From assembly GCA_020249145.1 (NCBI GenBank), contig JADCGF010000011.1, positions 244,681 to 308,680 on the forward strand: a stretch of DNA of 64,000 bases. Direction: 5' to 3'. The stretch comes from Roseomonas sp. (GTDB taxonomy: Bacteria; Pseudomonadota; Alphaproteobacteria; Acetobacterales; Acetobacteraceae). The notes below the pieces were generated by a model. It ran no database searches. It was given only the letters and a program-made list of their open reading frames with translations, and was not told the DNA's origin. Of this stretch, positions 17,433-26,533 are shown one piece after another (positions within the stretch are counted from its first letter, which is position 1; each line of letters starts with the position of its first letter). The translations under genes were made by a program, and so were the position numbers.

Positions 17433-20344
17433 GACAAGGCGCGGTCCAAAAGCCGCACGGAATGAATTGCCTCTCGCCCGCCAAGATCGCCGATTTGGTG
17501 TCGGCAGGACGTGCCATCGGCGATGATGAAATCTTCTGCCCCCGCCGTACGCACCGCCGGCAACAGGGAAAGTTCCGCCATCGCCTTGGATGCTTCCTGG
17601 CTTTCTGCCTGATAACCAAAAGCCCCCGCCATGCCGCAGCAGGAAGATGTGATGGGCTTCACCGTAACACCCGGAATGCGCTTCAGCAGCGCCACCGCGG
17701 CAGGAAAGGCGCCGAAAGCCTTTTGGTGGCAATGGCCATGGATATGCACGGTAACCTCCATTTGCTTGAAAGGCAGCGCCGGCTTGTCGCGTTCCAGCAA
17801 TTCGCTCAGCAACACGGCGCGCGCGGCCAAGGCACGGCTTTCCTCGCCAGGCAGCAGCACCAGGAATTCATCGCGCAAGGTCGTCAGCGATGAAGGTTCA
17901 ATACCGACCACTGGTGCCACGAAAGGCGCCAGCACTGCAATCACCCGACGAGCCTCAGCGCGCGCTTCATCCACCATGCCGGCAGCCAGCAGGGTGCGGC
18001 CTTCATCCAGCGGGCGCATGCCACGCGGCGGGCGGGCCACGGCGGGGTCATAACCGGCGGCGCGCAAAACACGGATCGCGGCGCGCAGATTCTCTGGCTC
18101 AAAATAGCGGTTGAAGGCATCGGGCAGCAGGATCACCTCACTCGCCCTGCCATCGGGTGCCCGCACTTCCCAATCATGGAAGGCATCTCCACGAAAACGT
18201 GGCAGGGGCCTATCCGCCGCGAGGCCCAGAAGGCTTTGCGTCAGCGCCGGCAGGCCAGGAATCATATCGCGCAGATTGAACAGCAAGGGCGCCATGGAAG
18301 CGAAGCGCGCGATGCGCGGCAAGCGCGCAATCAGGCGTTCGCGCAGGGGCACGCCATGGCGCTTCGCGCGCGCGGCCAAAGCCTCGATCTTCATGCGCGC
18401 CATATCCACGCCGGTTGGGCATTCGCGCTTGCAGCCCTTGCAGGAAACACATAGCGCCATGGCCGCCGCGACTTCGTCGCCCGCCAGCGCATCCGGCCCC
18501 AATTGACCCGTGAGTGCCAGGCGCAACGTATTCGCCCGCCCGCGCGTCAAGTGCTGTTCGTCGCGCGTGGCGCGATAGGATGGGCACATCACATTCGCAT
18601 CAAACTTCCGGCAGGTACCGTTGTTGTTGCACATCTCAACCGCGCTCAGCAGGCCGCCAAGCGGACCGGGATAGTCAGACCAATCCAGCGCAGGCGTTAT
18701 CGCCGCATCGGCGGCGTAACCCGACCCGTAGCGAAACAGCGAACGATCATCCATGCGCGGCGGGCGCGTGATGCGATTGGGGTTCAGCAAGCCGCGCGGG
18801 TCAAACGCGTCCTTCACTTCCTCAAAAGCAGTGACGATGCGATCACCAAACATGGGCCGATGGAATTCAGACCGCACAATGCCATCCCCATGTTCGCCGG
18901 AATGGCTGCCCTTATATTCGCGCACCAGCGCGAAGCATTCCTCGGCTATGGCGCGCATTTTTGCAACTTCCGCGCCATCCTTCATGTTCAGCACAGGCCG
19001 CACATGCAGACAGCCGACAGAAGCATGCGCATACCAGGTGCCCTTGGTGCCATGCTTGGCGAAAACCTCATTCAGTCTTTCGGTGTAATCGGCCAGATCA
19101 TCCAGCCCCACCGCGCAATCTTCAATGAAGGAAACCGGTTTCCCATCCCCCTTCATGGACATCATGATATTGAGGCCCGCTTCGCGCACTTCCGCAATCG
19201 CGGCCTGGAAGCCCGCATCCGTCGCGCGCACCACCTGGCCGGGATGGCCCAGATCCGCCATCATTTCGTCAAGCCGCGCCAAATCACGCATCAGCGGGCC
19301 ATCTTCCTGGCCGTGGAATTCCACGATCAGCAGGCTATCCGGTTCGCCGATCAGCATTTTGTCAATCGTTGCGCGATAGATCGGGATGGAACGCCCCAGA
19401 TCAATCATGGTGCGGTCCACCAATTCCACCGCCTCCGGCATCAGCGAAACAAGATGCTTCGATGCTTCCATCGCCTTGCGGAAGCTCGGGAATTGGCAAA
19501 TGCCCAAAACCTTGCGCGGCTTGATCGGCCAAAGCTTCAACTCCAGCGCCGCCGAAAAGGCCAAAGTGCCCTCAGACCCCACCAGCAGCCGCGCCAGGCT
19601 GCCACGCCCTGCCGCCCGCGCCGCCGGCGTCAGCGCTTCGATGTTATAGCCCCCCACGCGGCGGAGTTGTTCGGGAAAGCGCGCGGCGATTTCCTCAGCC
19701 TCCCGCGCACCAAGCGCGCGCAGGCGCTGGATCAGATCGGCAATGCCGCCCGGCACTTCCGAGCCCAGATTATCCGGCAGATCGCCAAAGCGGAACCGAG
19801 ACCCATCCGCCAGCAGCGCATCAATCGCCAGCACATTATCCGCCATCAGCCCGTAGCGGATGGATTTGGACCCGCAGGAATTATTCCCTGCCATGCCGCC
19901 AATGGTGCAGCGCTGCCAGGTGGAAGGGTCAACCGGGTAGAAAGCGCCATGCGCCTTCAGCGCGTCATTCAAGGCGCCCAAGGTAATGCCTGGTTCCACC
20001 CGCGCGACACCTGCCTTGGCGTCCACTTCCAGCACGCGCCTGAGGTATTTGGTGCAATCCAGCACCAGGGCGCGATTGACGGTCTGCCCGCATTGGCTGG
20101 TGCCGCCGCCCCTTGGCAGGATCGGCGCGTCTTCTTCCCGGCAAATCGCCAAAGCCGCTTCCACATCGGCAAGCGAACGCGGAACAATCACCCCAATCGG
20201 TTCCTGCTGATAGATCGAAGCATCGGTTGCATAGCGCCCACGATCGGCTGGGCCGAACAGAACCTCAGCCTGCGTCTCACGCCGCAGCCGAGCAGCCAAG
20301 CGGGGGTCTCCGGGGACAATACGGCCAGGGGGCAGGGCATTCAT
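17429..20344 (-). CDS. FAD-binding and (4Fe-4S)-binding oxidoreductase (YdiJ/GlcD-GlpC fusion type)
   Basis: 971-residue fusion that would oxidise a D-2-hydroxy acid and pass electrons to a cluster-bearing module. Order: FAD_binding_4 domain (about residues 40-230; PILPRGGGTSQCGQTVNRAL and GGMAGNNSCGSKSIRYGL), FAD-oxidase C domain to about 530, and a ferredoxin-like module with CNNNGTCRKFDANVMCPSY near 570 and CKGCKRECPTGVD near 632. A CCG domain follows, with HIHGHCHQKAFG and TSSCCGMAGAFGY near 900. This is the D-lactate or D-2-hydroxyglutarate dehydrogenase architecture. It heads the seven-gene minus-strand operon and is divergent from the class V aminotransferase 91 bases away. Confidence 0.93.
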   Translation of the reverse strand: MNALPPGRIVPGDPRLAARLRRETQAEVLFGPADRGRYATDASIYQQEPIGVIVPRSLADVEAALAICREEDAPILPRGGGTSQCGQTVNRALVLDCTKYLRRVLEVDAKAGVARVEPGITLGALNDALKAHGAFYPVDPSTWQRCTIGGMAGNNSCGSKSIRYGLMADNVLAIDALLADGSRFRFGDLPDNLGSEVPGGIADLIQRLRALGAREAEEIAARFPEQLRRVGGYNIEALTPAARAAGRGSLARLLVGSEGTLAFSAALELKLWPIKPRKVLGICQFPSFRKAMEASKHLVSLMPEAVELVDRTMIDLGRSIPIYRATIDKMLIGEPDSLLIVEFHGQEDGPLMRDLARLDEMMADLGHPGQVVRATDAGFQAAIAEVREAGLNIMMSMKGDGKPVSFIEDCAVGLDDLADYTERLNEVFAKHGTKGTWYAHASVGCLHVRPVLNMKDGAEVAKMRAIAEECFALVREYKGSHSGEHGDGIVRSEFHRPMFGDRIVTAFEEVKDAFDPRGLLNPNRITRPPRMDDRSLFRYGSGYAADAAITPALDWSDYPGPLGGLLSAVEMCNNNGTCRKFDANVMCPSYRATRDEQHLTRGRANTLRLALTGQLGPDALAGDEVAAAMALCVSCKGCKRECPTGVDMARMKIEALAARAKRHGVPLRERLIARLPRIARFASMAPLLFNLRDMIPGLPALTQSLLGLAADRPLPRFRGDAFHDWEVRAPDGRASEVILLPDAFNRYFEPENLRAAIRVLRAAGYDPAVARPPRGMRPLDEGRTLLAAGMVDEARAEARRVIAVLAPFVAPVVGIEPSSLTTLRDEFLVLLPGEESRALAARAVLLSELLERDKPALPFKQMEVTVHIHGHCHQKAFGAFPAAVALLKRIPGVTVKPITSSCCGMAGAFGYQAESQEASKAMAELSLLPAVRTAGAEDFIIADGTSCRHQIGDLGGREAIHSVRLLDRALS

Positions 20345-20435
20345 GCGGGGTGGTCCTGAAGCATCTTAGGCAGGGGTGGGCTTGGCATGGATGGGGGGTT
20401 TCGCCCATGTAGGGGCCACAAACAAGGATTCCATC

Positions 20436-21620
20436 ATGGCTTATTTCCAATCCAAGCCCACCGCCGGGCGCCATTTCCTGCAAATTCCGGGGCCGAGCAA
20501 TGTGCCTGACCGCGTGCTGCGCGCGATAGACAACCCCACAATGGACCATCGCGGCCCAGATTTTGGCATCTTCGGCAAGGCTTTGCTGGAAAAAGTCCGC
20601 CATGTCTTCAAGACCCAGGGCCCGGTGGTGATCTACCCCGCCAGCGGCACCGGCGCCTGGGAAGCCGCGCTTGCCAATACGCTTTCGCCCGGCGACCGCG
20701 TGCTGATGTGCGAAACCGGCTGGTTCGCGCATCTTTGGGATGAAATGGCGGCCCGCCTTGGGATCGTGACGGATTTCGTGAAGACCGATTGGCGCCGCGG
20801 CGCCGATGTGGAAGCGATTGAAGCGCGGCTCCGCGAAGACAAGGCGCATACCATCAAGGCCGTCGCCGTGGTCCATAATGAAACCAGCACCGGCGCCACA
20901 TCGCGCATTGGCGAAGTGCGTCGTGCGATGGATGCGGTGGGGCATCCGGCGCTTTTGTTGGTGGATACCATTTCCTCACTCGGGTCCATGGATTACCGGC
21001 ATGATGAATGGGGCGTGGATGTCACCGTTTCGGGCTCTCAAAAGGGGCTGATGCTACCGCCGGGGCTTTCCTTCAACGCCGTCAGCGCCAAGGCGCTCAA
21101 GGCCAGTGAAACGGCGAAGCTGCCGCGCAGCTTCTGGGATTGGAAGCCGATGCTTGCTTCCAACGCCACCGGCTATTTCCCCTATACGCCCGCCACCAAT
21201 CTTTTGTACGGGCTGGATGCGGCGGTGGATATGCTGCTGGAAGAAGGGCTGGATAATGTGTTTGCCCGGCATGATAGGCACGCAGAAGCCGCGCGCCGCG
21301 CCGTGCGCCATTGGGGCTTTGAGATCCAATGCGCCGATCCGCGCCATTACTCATCCGTGCTGACCGCTGTGCGCCTGCCGGAAGGCCATAGCGCCAATGC
21401 GCTGCGCGCCACCATCCTGGAGCGCTTCAACATGAGCCTTGGGAATGGCCTCGGCCAATTGAATGATCGCGTCTTCCGCATCGGCCATCTCGGAGATTTC
21501 GGCGATCTGCAACTGACCGGCACGCTAAGCGGCGTGGAGATGGGGCTGCGTGCCGCAGGTATTCCGCATCAATCCGGCGGCGTGCAAGCCGCGATGGATT
21601 ATTTGAGCGGGAATGCGTGA
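20436..21620 (+). CDS. class V aminotransferase, serine/alanine-glyoxylate type
   Basis: 394-residue PLP enzyme. It opens with HFLQIPGPSNVPDRVLRA and MDHRGPDFG, typical of serine-glyoxylate and alanine-glyoxylate aminotransferases. The PLP Lys lies in TVSGSQKGLMLPPGLSF, and ALLLVDTISSLGSMDYRHDE holds the cofactor-contacting Asp. The frame extends upstream to 20376, but the ATG at 20436 has an AAGGA site 7 bases before it and gives the family N terminus. Adjacent to a 2-hydroxyacid dehydrogenase in divergent orientation, it fits glyoxylate metabolism; which amino donor it prefers is not decidable here. Confidence 0.93.
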   Translation: MAYFQSKPTAGRHFLQIPGPSNVPDRVLRAIDNPTMDHRGPDFGIFGKALLEKVRHVFKTQGPVVIYPASGTGAWEAALANTLSPGDRVLMCETGWFAHLWDEMAARLGIVTDFVKTDWRRGADVEAIEARLREDKAHTIKAVAVVHNETSTGATSRIGEVRRAMDAVGHPALLLVDTISSLGSMDYRHDEWGVDVTVSGSQKGLMLPPGLSFNAVSAKALKASETAKLPRSFWDWKPMLASNATGYFPYTPATNLLYGLDAAVDMLLEEGLDNVFARHDRHAEAARRAVRHWGFEIQCADPRHYSSVLTAVRLPEGHSANALRATILERFNMSLGNGLGQLNDRVFRIGHLGDFGDLQLTGTLSGVEMGLRAAGIPHQSGGVQAAMDYLSGNA

Positions 21621-21675
21621 GGTATTGCAGGCGTGATTCGTTTCGGCGAATCACGATCCATCTTAAAGGCGCTGC

Positions 21676-22920
21676 ATGTGCGCTTATGACACCGATGTCA
21701 TTGTTGTCGGCGCCGGCGTTGCCGGCATTGCCGCCGCGCGTACCCTGCGTGCACGTGGGCTTTCCTGCCTGGTGCTGGAAGCGAAGGATCGCATCGGTGG
21801 CCGCGCCTATACCGATGCGACCGGCTTTGACCATGGCGCTTCCTGGCTGCACCAGGCCAATGATAATCCGCTGACCGCTTTCGCCGAGGCACTCGGCTTC
21901 GAAACAGTGGACCATGATCTGTTGCGCCAGCGCTTGCTGTTCACAGAAGGCCGTTTTGCCACCACCGCTGAACGTAGGGCCTTCGCCGCCGCCGAGGATC
22001 GCTTCTGGCGCGTGATTGAAGCGGCGGCGGCGGATGGCGGGCCGGATCGCCCGGCATCGGACGCAGCACCACAGGGCGGGCGCTTCGATGCCTTGGTCGC
22101 GCATTGGGAAGGGGCGCAGATTTGCGCGGCGGAACTTTCGCGCATGAGCCTGCACGATTTCGCCGCGACCGCCCTTGATGGCCCGAATTTGCTGCTGCGG
22201 CGTGGCCTTGGCACCTTGGTCAGCACCTTGGCTGAAGGGCTGCCCATCCGACTGAATGCCCCCGTGGCGCAGCTTGATTGGGGCGGCAAAGGCGTTGAAG
22301 CCAGCGGCGTTTTCGGGCGCATCCGTGCGCGGGCCGCGATTATCACGGTATCAACCGGCGTGCTGGCGCAAGGCAGCATTGCCTTCACGCCTGACTTGCC
22401 GGCGCAAACACAGGACGCCATCGCCGCCCTGCCGCTGGGTTTGCTGACCAAGCTGTCTTTCCCCATCCCGCCCAGCACGCTGCCGGAATTCGGCCCCTTC
22501 GCAAGCCTCAGGCGCGATATCGCGGCGCCAGGTGATCGGCCCATTTCCTGGATCGCGCGGCCCTTTGGCGCGCCGGTGATGCTGGCCTTTATCGGTGGGT
22601 CCTTGGCCTGGGAACTCTCACGCGTCGGCAAAAACGCGGCGGAAGCCCATGCCCGTGCAGAATTCGCGCATGTTTTCGGCGCCGAGGCAGCAGCGGCGCT
22701 CGGCCCACCCATCATCACCGATTGGGGCGAAGACCCTGCCTTTTTCGGCAGCTATAGCCACGCCATCCCAGGCGCGCAGGCCGCGCGTCGGGCCTTGGCG
22801 GAACCGCTTGCCGATGGCCGGCTGATCTTCGCCGGCGAAGCCTGCCATCCGCGCTTTGCCGCCACTGTTGCCGGCGCCTGGCTAAGCGGAGAAGACGCGG
22901 CGCGGCTCATTTTGCGCTAA
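21676..22920 (+). CDS. flavin monoamine oxidase family FAD-dependent oxidoreductase
   Basis: 414-residue protein with N-terminal VIVVGAGVAGIAAARTLRAR, then CLVLEAKDRIGGRAYTDA and FDHGASWLHQANDN, which is the flavin amine oxidase pattern. The C-terminal FAD contact is LIFAGEACHPRFAATVAGAW. No signal peptide. Substrate could be a polyamine or another primary or secondary amine. It is a single gene between the aminotransferase and the superoxide dismutase. Confidence 0.92.
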   Translation: MCAYDTDVIVVGAGVAGIAAARTLRARGLSCLVLEAKDRIGGRAYTDATGFDHGASWLHQANDNPLTAFAEALGFETVDHDLLRQRLLFTEGRFATTAERRAFAAAEDRFWRVIEAAAADGGPDRPASDAAPQGGRFDALVAHWEGAQICAAELSRMSLHDFAATALDGPNLLLRRGLGTLVSTLAEGLPIRLNAPVAQLDWGGKGVEASGVFGRIRARAAIITVSTGVLAQGSIAFTPDLPAQTQDAIAALPLGLLTKLSFPIPPSTLPEFGPFASLRRDIAAPGDRPISWIARPFGAPVMLAFIGGSLAWELSRVGKNAAEAHARAEFAHVFGAEAAAALGPPIITDWGEDPAFFGSYSHAIPGAQAARRALAEPLADGRLIFAGEACHPRFAATVAGAWLSGEDAARLILR

Positions 22921-23049
22921 TGCCGCGCCCAATCCGTCATTGCTTGCGGCGCTGGCAGGGATTTTCTTGGACAAGCCAGCATCTTCGGGCGTAAACTTGC
23001 GTCTTGCGCTGAGTGACAAACACATCGCGCATCCTTGGGGAGAAATATC

Positions 23050-23778
23050 ATGACCATTCATCTCGCGCGCCGTGGCTTTCTGGCGGCTGGTCTTGCCACG
23101 GCAAGCATTTTTGCCTCAGCCCGACGCCCCATTCTTGCGCAAACAGCAGATGGTCCCTTCACCCTTGCGCCTTTGCCCTATGCCGCCAATGCCAATGAGG
23201 CTGCGATTGATGCCATGACCATGGAACTGCACCATGGCCGGCACCATGCCGCCGCTGTTGCCGCACTCAACAATATCGCGCGCGACTATCCGGCCCTTGC
23301 CACCATGCAGATTGACGATGTGCTCATGCGCCTTTCCCAGGCGCCGGATGCCGTGCGCACCGCGCTCCGCAACAATGCCGGCAGCCATGCGAATCACAGC
23401 ATGTTCTGGGAGATCATGGGTGGTCAGGGCGGCGAGCCCAGTGGCGATCTGAAAGCCGCGATTGACCGAGACCTGGGCGGCTTCGCCAAGATGCAAACGG
23501 ATTTCAACGCGGCTGGCATGCGCGTGTTTGGATCAGGCTGGGTGTTTGTGGTGGTGACGCCGGCGGGTGGGCTTTCCATTGTCACCAGGCCCAATCAGGA
23601 TAATCCGTTGATGGATGGCCAGCGCGTCCTGATGGGCAATGATGTTTGGGAACACGCCTATTACCTGCGCTACCAAAATCGCCGCGCGGAATACCTGACG
23701 AATTGGTGGAAGGTGCTGAATTGGGAAAAGATCGCCGCGCGCTATGATGCGGCACGCAACGGTACCTTGCGGATATAA
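23050..23778 (+). CDS. Fe/Mn superoxide dismutase with Tat signal peptide
   Basis: 242-residue superoxide dismutase. The N terminus MTIHLARRGFLAAGLATASI is a twin-arginine signal (RRGFLAAG) with probable cleavage near ILAQ, so a folded, metal-loaded enzyme would be exported to the periplasm. Metal ligands of the Fe/Mn family are visible: the His in ELHHGRHH, the His in ANHSMFW, and the Asp and His in NDVWEHAYY. Usual residues around them are partly changed (AGSHANHS rather than AGGHYNHS). The ATG at 23050 is preceded by GGGGAGAAA. No sodC or other export gene is adjacent. Confidence 0.93.
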   Translation: MTIHLARRGFLAAGLATASIFASARRPILAQTADGPFTLAPLPYAANANEAAIDAMTMELHHGRHHAAAVAALNNIARDYPALATMQIDDVLMRLSQAPDAVRTALRNNAGSHANHSMFWEIMGGQGGEPSGDLKAAIDRDLGGFAKMQTDFNAAGMRVFGSGWVFVVVTPAGGLSIVTRPNQDNPLMDGQRVLMGNDVWEHAYYLRYQNRRAEYLTNWWKVLNWEKIAARYDAARNGTLRI

Positions 23779-23799
23779 GGAAAAGCCTCGGCGCCGGGC

Positions 23800-24861
23800 T
23801 CAACAAGCCGTAGGTGGGCGCGGCGCGGTGGCGAAACGCAGCAAACACGCACCGTAACGATCATTGAAGGCCGTGGTGCCGCCCGCACCATGGCCTGCCA
23901 CACCCTCTGGCCGGTCAATCAACAAAAACGCACCGAAGCGTTCGCGTTGTCGCAGCAGCGCCTCGGCACGTTTATCGGGCTCCGCCATGAAGGGGTCATC
24001 CCGAAAATCCGCAATCGCAAGCCGCGTGCGGCGCGCGCCAGCGGCCTCAGTCAATAGCGCTTCCAATTCCGCGATCTGCGCATGCAGGCGGTTATTTTCA
24101 TCACTCGGTCGGCCATGCGCGGCAGCGGCAATCGCAATCGTTACATCGGCAAGCCCGGGGCGGTTAAGCACCATCAGCGCATTCCAAGCGCCGCGCGATT
24201 GCCCCGCCACAATCACCTGCCGATAGCCGCGCCCCCGCAACTCGGCCAAATCATCGCGCAGCCAGGCGGCTGCGCGGCGCGCACCATCAGCATTGGGTTC
24301 GCGGTCAAACCGCCACACATCAAAGCCGGCATTGTTGAAATGCCGCGTCCAGCTTTGCGGCTGACGGCCTCGCGAATCCTGCAGCGCCTCTGCCGTGCCA
24401 TGCGCAAACACCAGCACGCCGCGCGCCTGTTCCGCCCCCCACCAGATGAAGCGCTCATCCGGCAATGTTGCGTGATGGGCGGAGGTGATGGCGACACCCT
24501 CTGGCGGCGGGCTCGGCGCCCATTCCTGCCCCGGCTTCACAATCGCAAGATCACGCAGCGCGATGGTACAAGCGCCGGCGCCCGCGCGCCTTTCACAATT
24601 GGTCAGCGCGGTCTGTTCAACAAAGGCCGCATCGCCCCCGCCAGCCTGCCAGCCGAAAGTGCCATTGGGGCCAAAGGCCAGCACCCTCGGCGTATTGAGG
24701 TTCAGAAAGCGCCGAACGCTGGCTTGGCTGGCCTCCGACAGGCCCAGAATGGTCGGCGCTTCCAGAATGGGCGCTGCCGGCGCCTGGGCATGGCTGATTG
24801 AGGCCAGGGCCAGTCCAACAATCCCGGCAAGCGTCGCGACAAGACCCCTCCAAGCCGCCAT
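23800..24861 (-). CDS. exported alpha/beta hydrolase-like protein
   Basis: 353-residue protein with a Sec signal peptide (MAAWRGLVATLAGIVGLALA, cleavage near SHAQ). A second half folds as an alpha/beta hydrolase: VLVFAHGTAEAL, FDVWRFDREPNAD, and a nucleophile elbow GQSRGAW with Ser222. The candidate catalytic His is in the C-terminal VAGHGAGGTTAFNDRYG. The N-terminal region contains NCERRAGAGACTIALRDLAI, resembling the DUF4189-like or invasion-associated Cys-pair segments seen in exported proteins. The ATG at 24861 is chosen because it begins the signal peptide. Substrate unknown. Confidence 0.7.
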   Translation of the reverse strand: MAAWRGLVATLAGIVGLALASISHAQAPAAPILEAPTILGLSEASQASVRRFLNLNTPRVLAFGPNGTFGWQAGGGDAAFVEQTALTNCERRAGAGACTIALRDLAIVKPGQEWAPSPPPEGVAITSAHHATLPDERFIWWGAEQARGVLVFAHGTAEALQDSRGRQPQSWTRHFNNAGFDVWRFDREPNADGARRAAAWLRDDLAELRGRGYRQVIVAGQSRGAWNALMVLNRPGLADVTIAIAAAAHGRPSDENNRLHAQIAELEALLTEAAGARRTRLAIADFRDDPFMAEPDKRAEALLRQRERFGAFLLIDRPEGVAGHGAGGTTAFNDRYGACLLRFATAPRPPTAC

Positions 24862-24986
24862 AGACAATTCCCCGTCAATAGGCGGGCATTTTCCCCAGGC
24901 TTTGCTGCCACCGCAAGCCCCGCTTGCCCTCATGGCGCGCGGGGGGCATATCGCCCCCCTATCTTGCAGTTTTCAAGGGAAAGATC

Positions 24987-26222
24987 ATGCGCGTTAAAGA
25001 TGTGAAGAAGGTCGTGCTCGCCTATTCCGGCGGCTTGGATACCAGCGTCATCCTGAAATGGCTGCAAACGACGTATAAATGTGAGGTCATCACCTTCACC
25101 GCCGATCTCGGCCAGGGTGAGGAATTGGGCCCGGCGCGCGACAAGGCTTTGCTGCTTGGCATCAAGCCCGAAAACATTTTCATGGATGATCTCAGGGAAG
25201 AATTCATCCGCGATTTCGTCTTCCCCATGTTCCGCGCCAATGCGCTGTATGAAGGCATGTATCTGCTCGGCACCTCCATCGCGCGCCCGCTGATCGCCAA
25301 GCGCCAGATTGAAATCGCCGAAGCCATGGGCGCCGATGCCGTGGCCCATGGCGCGACCGGCAAGGGCAATGACCAGGTGCGGTTTGAACTCAGCTATTAC
25401 GCGCTGAAGCCGGATGTGAAGGTGATTGCCCCCTGGCGCGAATGGGATCTGACCAGCCGCACGCGCCTGATCCAATTCGCCGAAGAACACCAAATCCCGA
25501 TCGCCAAGGACAAGCGCGGTGAAGCGCCCTTCAGCGTGGATGCCAATCTGTTGCATAGCAGCAGCGAAGGCAAAATCCTGGAAGAACCCTGGGACGCGCC
25601 GGATGAAATGGTCTGGCAACGCACCATCAGCCCGATGGATGCGCCAGACCGCGCGACCGATATCACCATCGAATTCGAACGCGGTGATGCGGTTGGCATC
25701 AATGGCGAACGTCTGTCGCCCGCCACCTTGCTCACGCGCTTGAATGCGCTGGGCAAGGAAAACGGCATTGGCCGGCTGGATTTGGTGGAAAACCGCTTTG
25801 TCGGCATGAAGTCCCGCGGCTGCTACGAAACGCCAGGCGGCACCATCCTTTATGTCGCGCATCGCGCCATGGAAAGCATCACGCTGGACCGCGAAGCGGC
25901 GCATCTGAAAGACAGCCTAATGCCGCGCTATGCGGAGCTGATCTATAATGGCTTCTGGTTCGCGCCCGAACGGCGCATGCTGCAAGCGTTGATTGATGAA
26001 AGCCAGCACAGCGTCTCAGGCACGGTGCGGCTCAAGCTCTATAAGGGCAATACCATCGTCACCGGGCGGCAATCGCCCAACAGCCTCTATTCCATGAAGC
26101 ATGTGACGTTTGAAGATGACCAGGGCGCCTATGACCAGTTCGATGCCCAGGGCTTCATCAAATTAAACGCGTTGCGCCTGCGTCTTGGCGCCATGGCTGG
26201 CCGCAAGGGCGGCGCGCTCTGA
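24987..26222 (+). CDS. argG: argininosuccinate synthase
   Basis: 411-residue enzyme that joins citrulline and aspartate using ATP in arginine synthesis. It begins [20 protein letters not shown] with the PP-loop SGGLDTS, followed by [20 protein letters not shown] and the C-terminal [19 protein letters not shown]. The frame opens earlier (24924), but the ATG at 24987 follows AAGGGA at the right distance and gives the family start. It is followed by strong hairpins. Confidence 0.98.
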   Translation: MRVKDVKKVVLAYSGGLDTSVILKWLQTTYKCEVITFTADLGQGEELGPARDKALLLGIKPENIFMDDLREEFIRDFVFPMFRANALYEGMYLLGTSIARPLIAKRQIEIAEAMGADAVAHGATGKGNDQVRFELSYYALKPDVKVIAPWREWDLTSRTRLIQFAEEHQIPIAKDKRGEAPFSVDANLLHSSSEGKILEEPWDAPDEMVWQRTISPMDAPDRATDITIEFERGDAVGINGERLSPATLLTRLNALGKENGIGRLDLVENRFVGMKSRGCYETPGGTILYVAHRAMESITLDREAAHLKDSLMPRYAELIYNGFWFAPERRMLQALIDESQHSVSGTVRLKLYKGNTIVTGRQSPNSLYSMKHVTFEDDQGAYDQFDAQGFIKLNALRLRLGAMAGRKGGAL

Positions 26223-26225
26223 CAT

Positions 26226-26285
26226 AAAAAAAGCCCAGGAGGCGCTGCCTCCTGAACCTCCGCCGGGGTGGCTGTGCCACCCCGG
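26226..26285 (+). terminator. tandem hairpins downstream of argG
   Basis: Two stems follow the argG stop. The first is CAGGAGGC/GCCTCCTG (26236-26243 and 26247-26254) with a 3-base loop, preceded by seven A residues, so on the minus strand it would read as a hairpin plus T-tract. The second is a perfect 10-bp stem CCGGGGTGGC/GCCACCCCGG (26263-26272 and 26276-26285). The first hairpin and its A-tract recur almost exactly at 28298-28325. Confidence 0.75.
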
Positions 26286-26533
26286 ACCCCGCCGATATTT
26301 TGAAAATGAAATTTGAAGCAGAGGTCCCGGCTATCACGACCAAAAACGGCAAGCATTAGTTACGGCATTACCGAAGGCAAAAGCAACAATACTGGCCTGT
26401 CACATTAGCGGCTTGACGCCCAGCCGACTTGACATCAGGCGGCGATCCCCGCACGAAGCTATTGCAGCATTGATGTCGAACACGCGCATCACAAGTTCGT
26501 TGCAGAAATCCATAACTCGGAGCAGGGATCGAT
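26286..26533. other. AT-richer gap upstream of the DUF262 gene
   Basis: About 250 bases without a supported gene. Base composition shifts visibly towards A+T from about 26290 onward, marking the left edge of the inserted cassette. A small frame at 26413-26613 is not supported, as it overlaps the DUF262 start out of phase. No tRNA, inverted terminal repeats or transposase fragment was seen. Confidence 0.5.

Noticed and set aside
18503..20359. 618-codon plus-strand frame
   Set aside because: It lies antisense to the well-supported FAD/Fe-S oxidase gene, is rich in His, Arg and Gln, and shows no domain; a shadow frame of GC-rich coding DNA.
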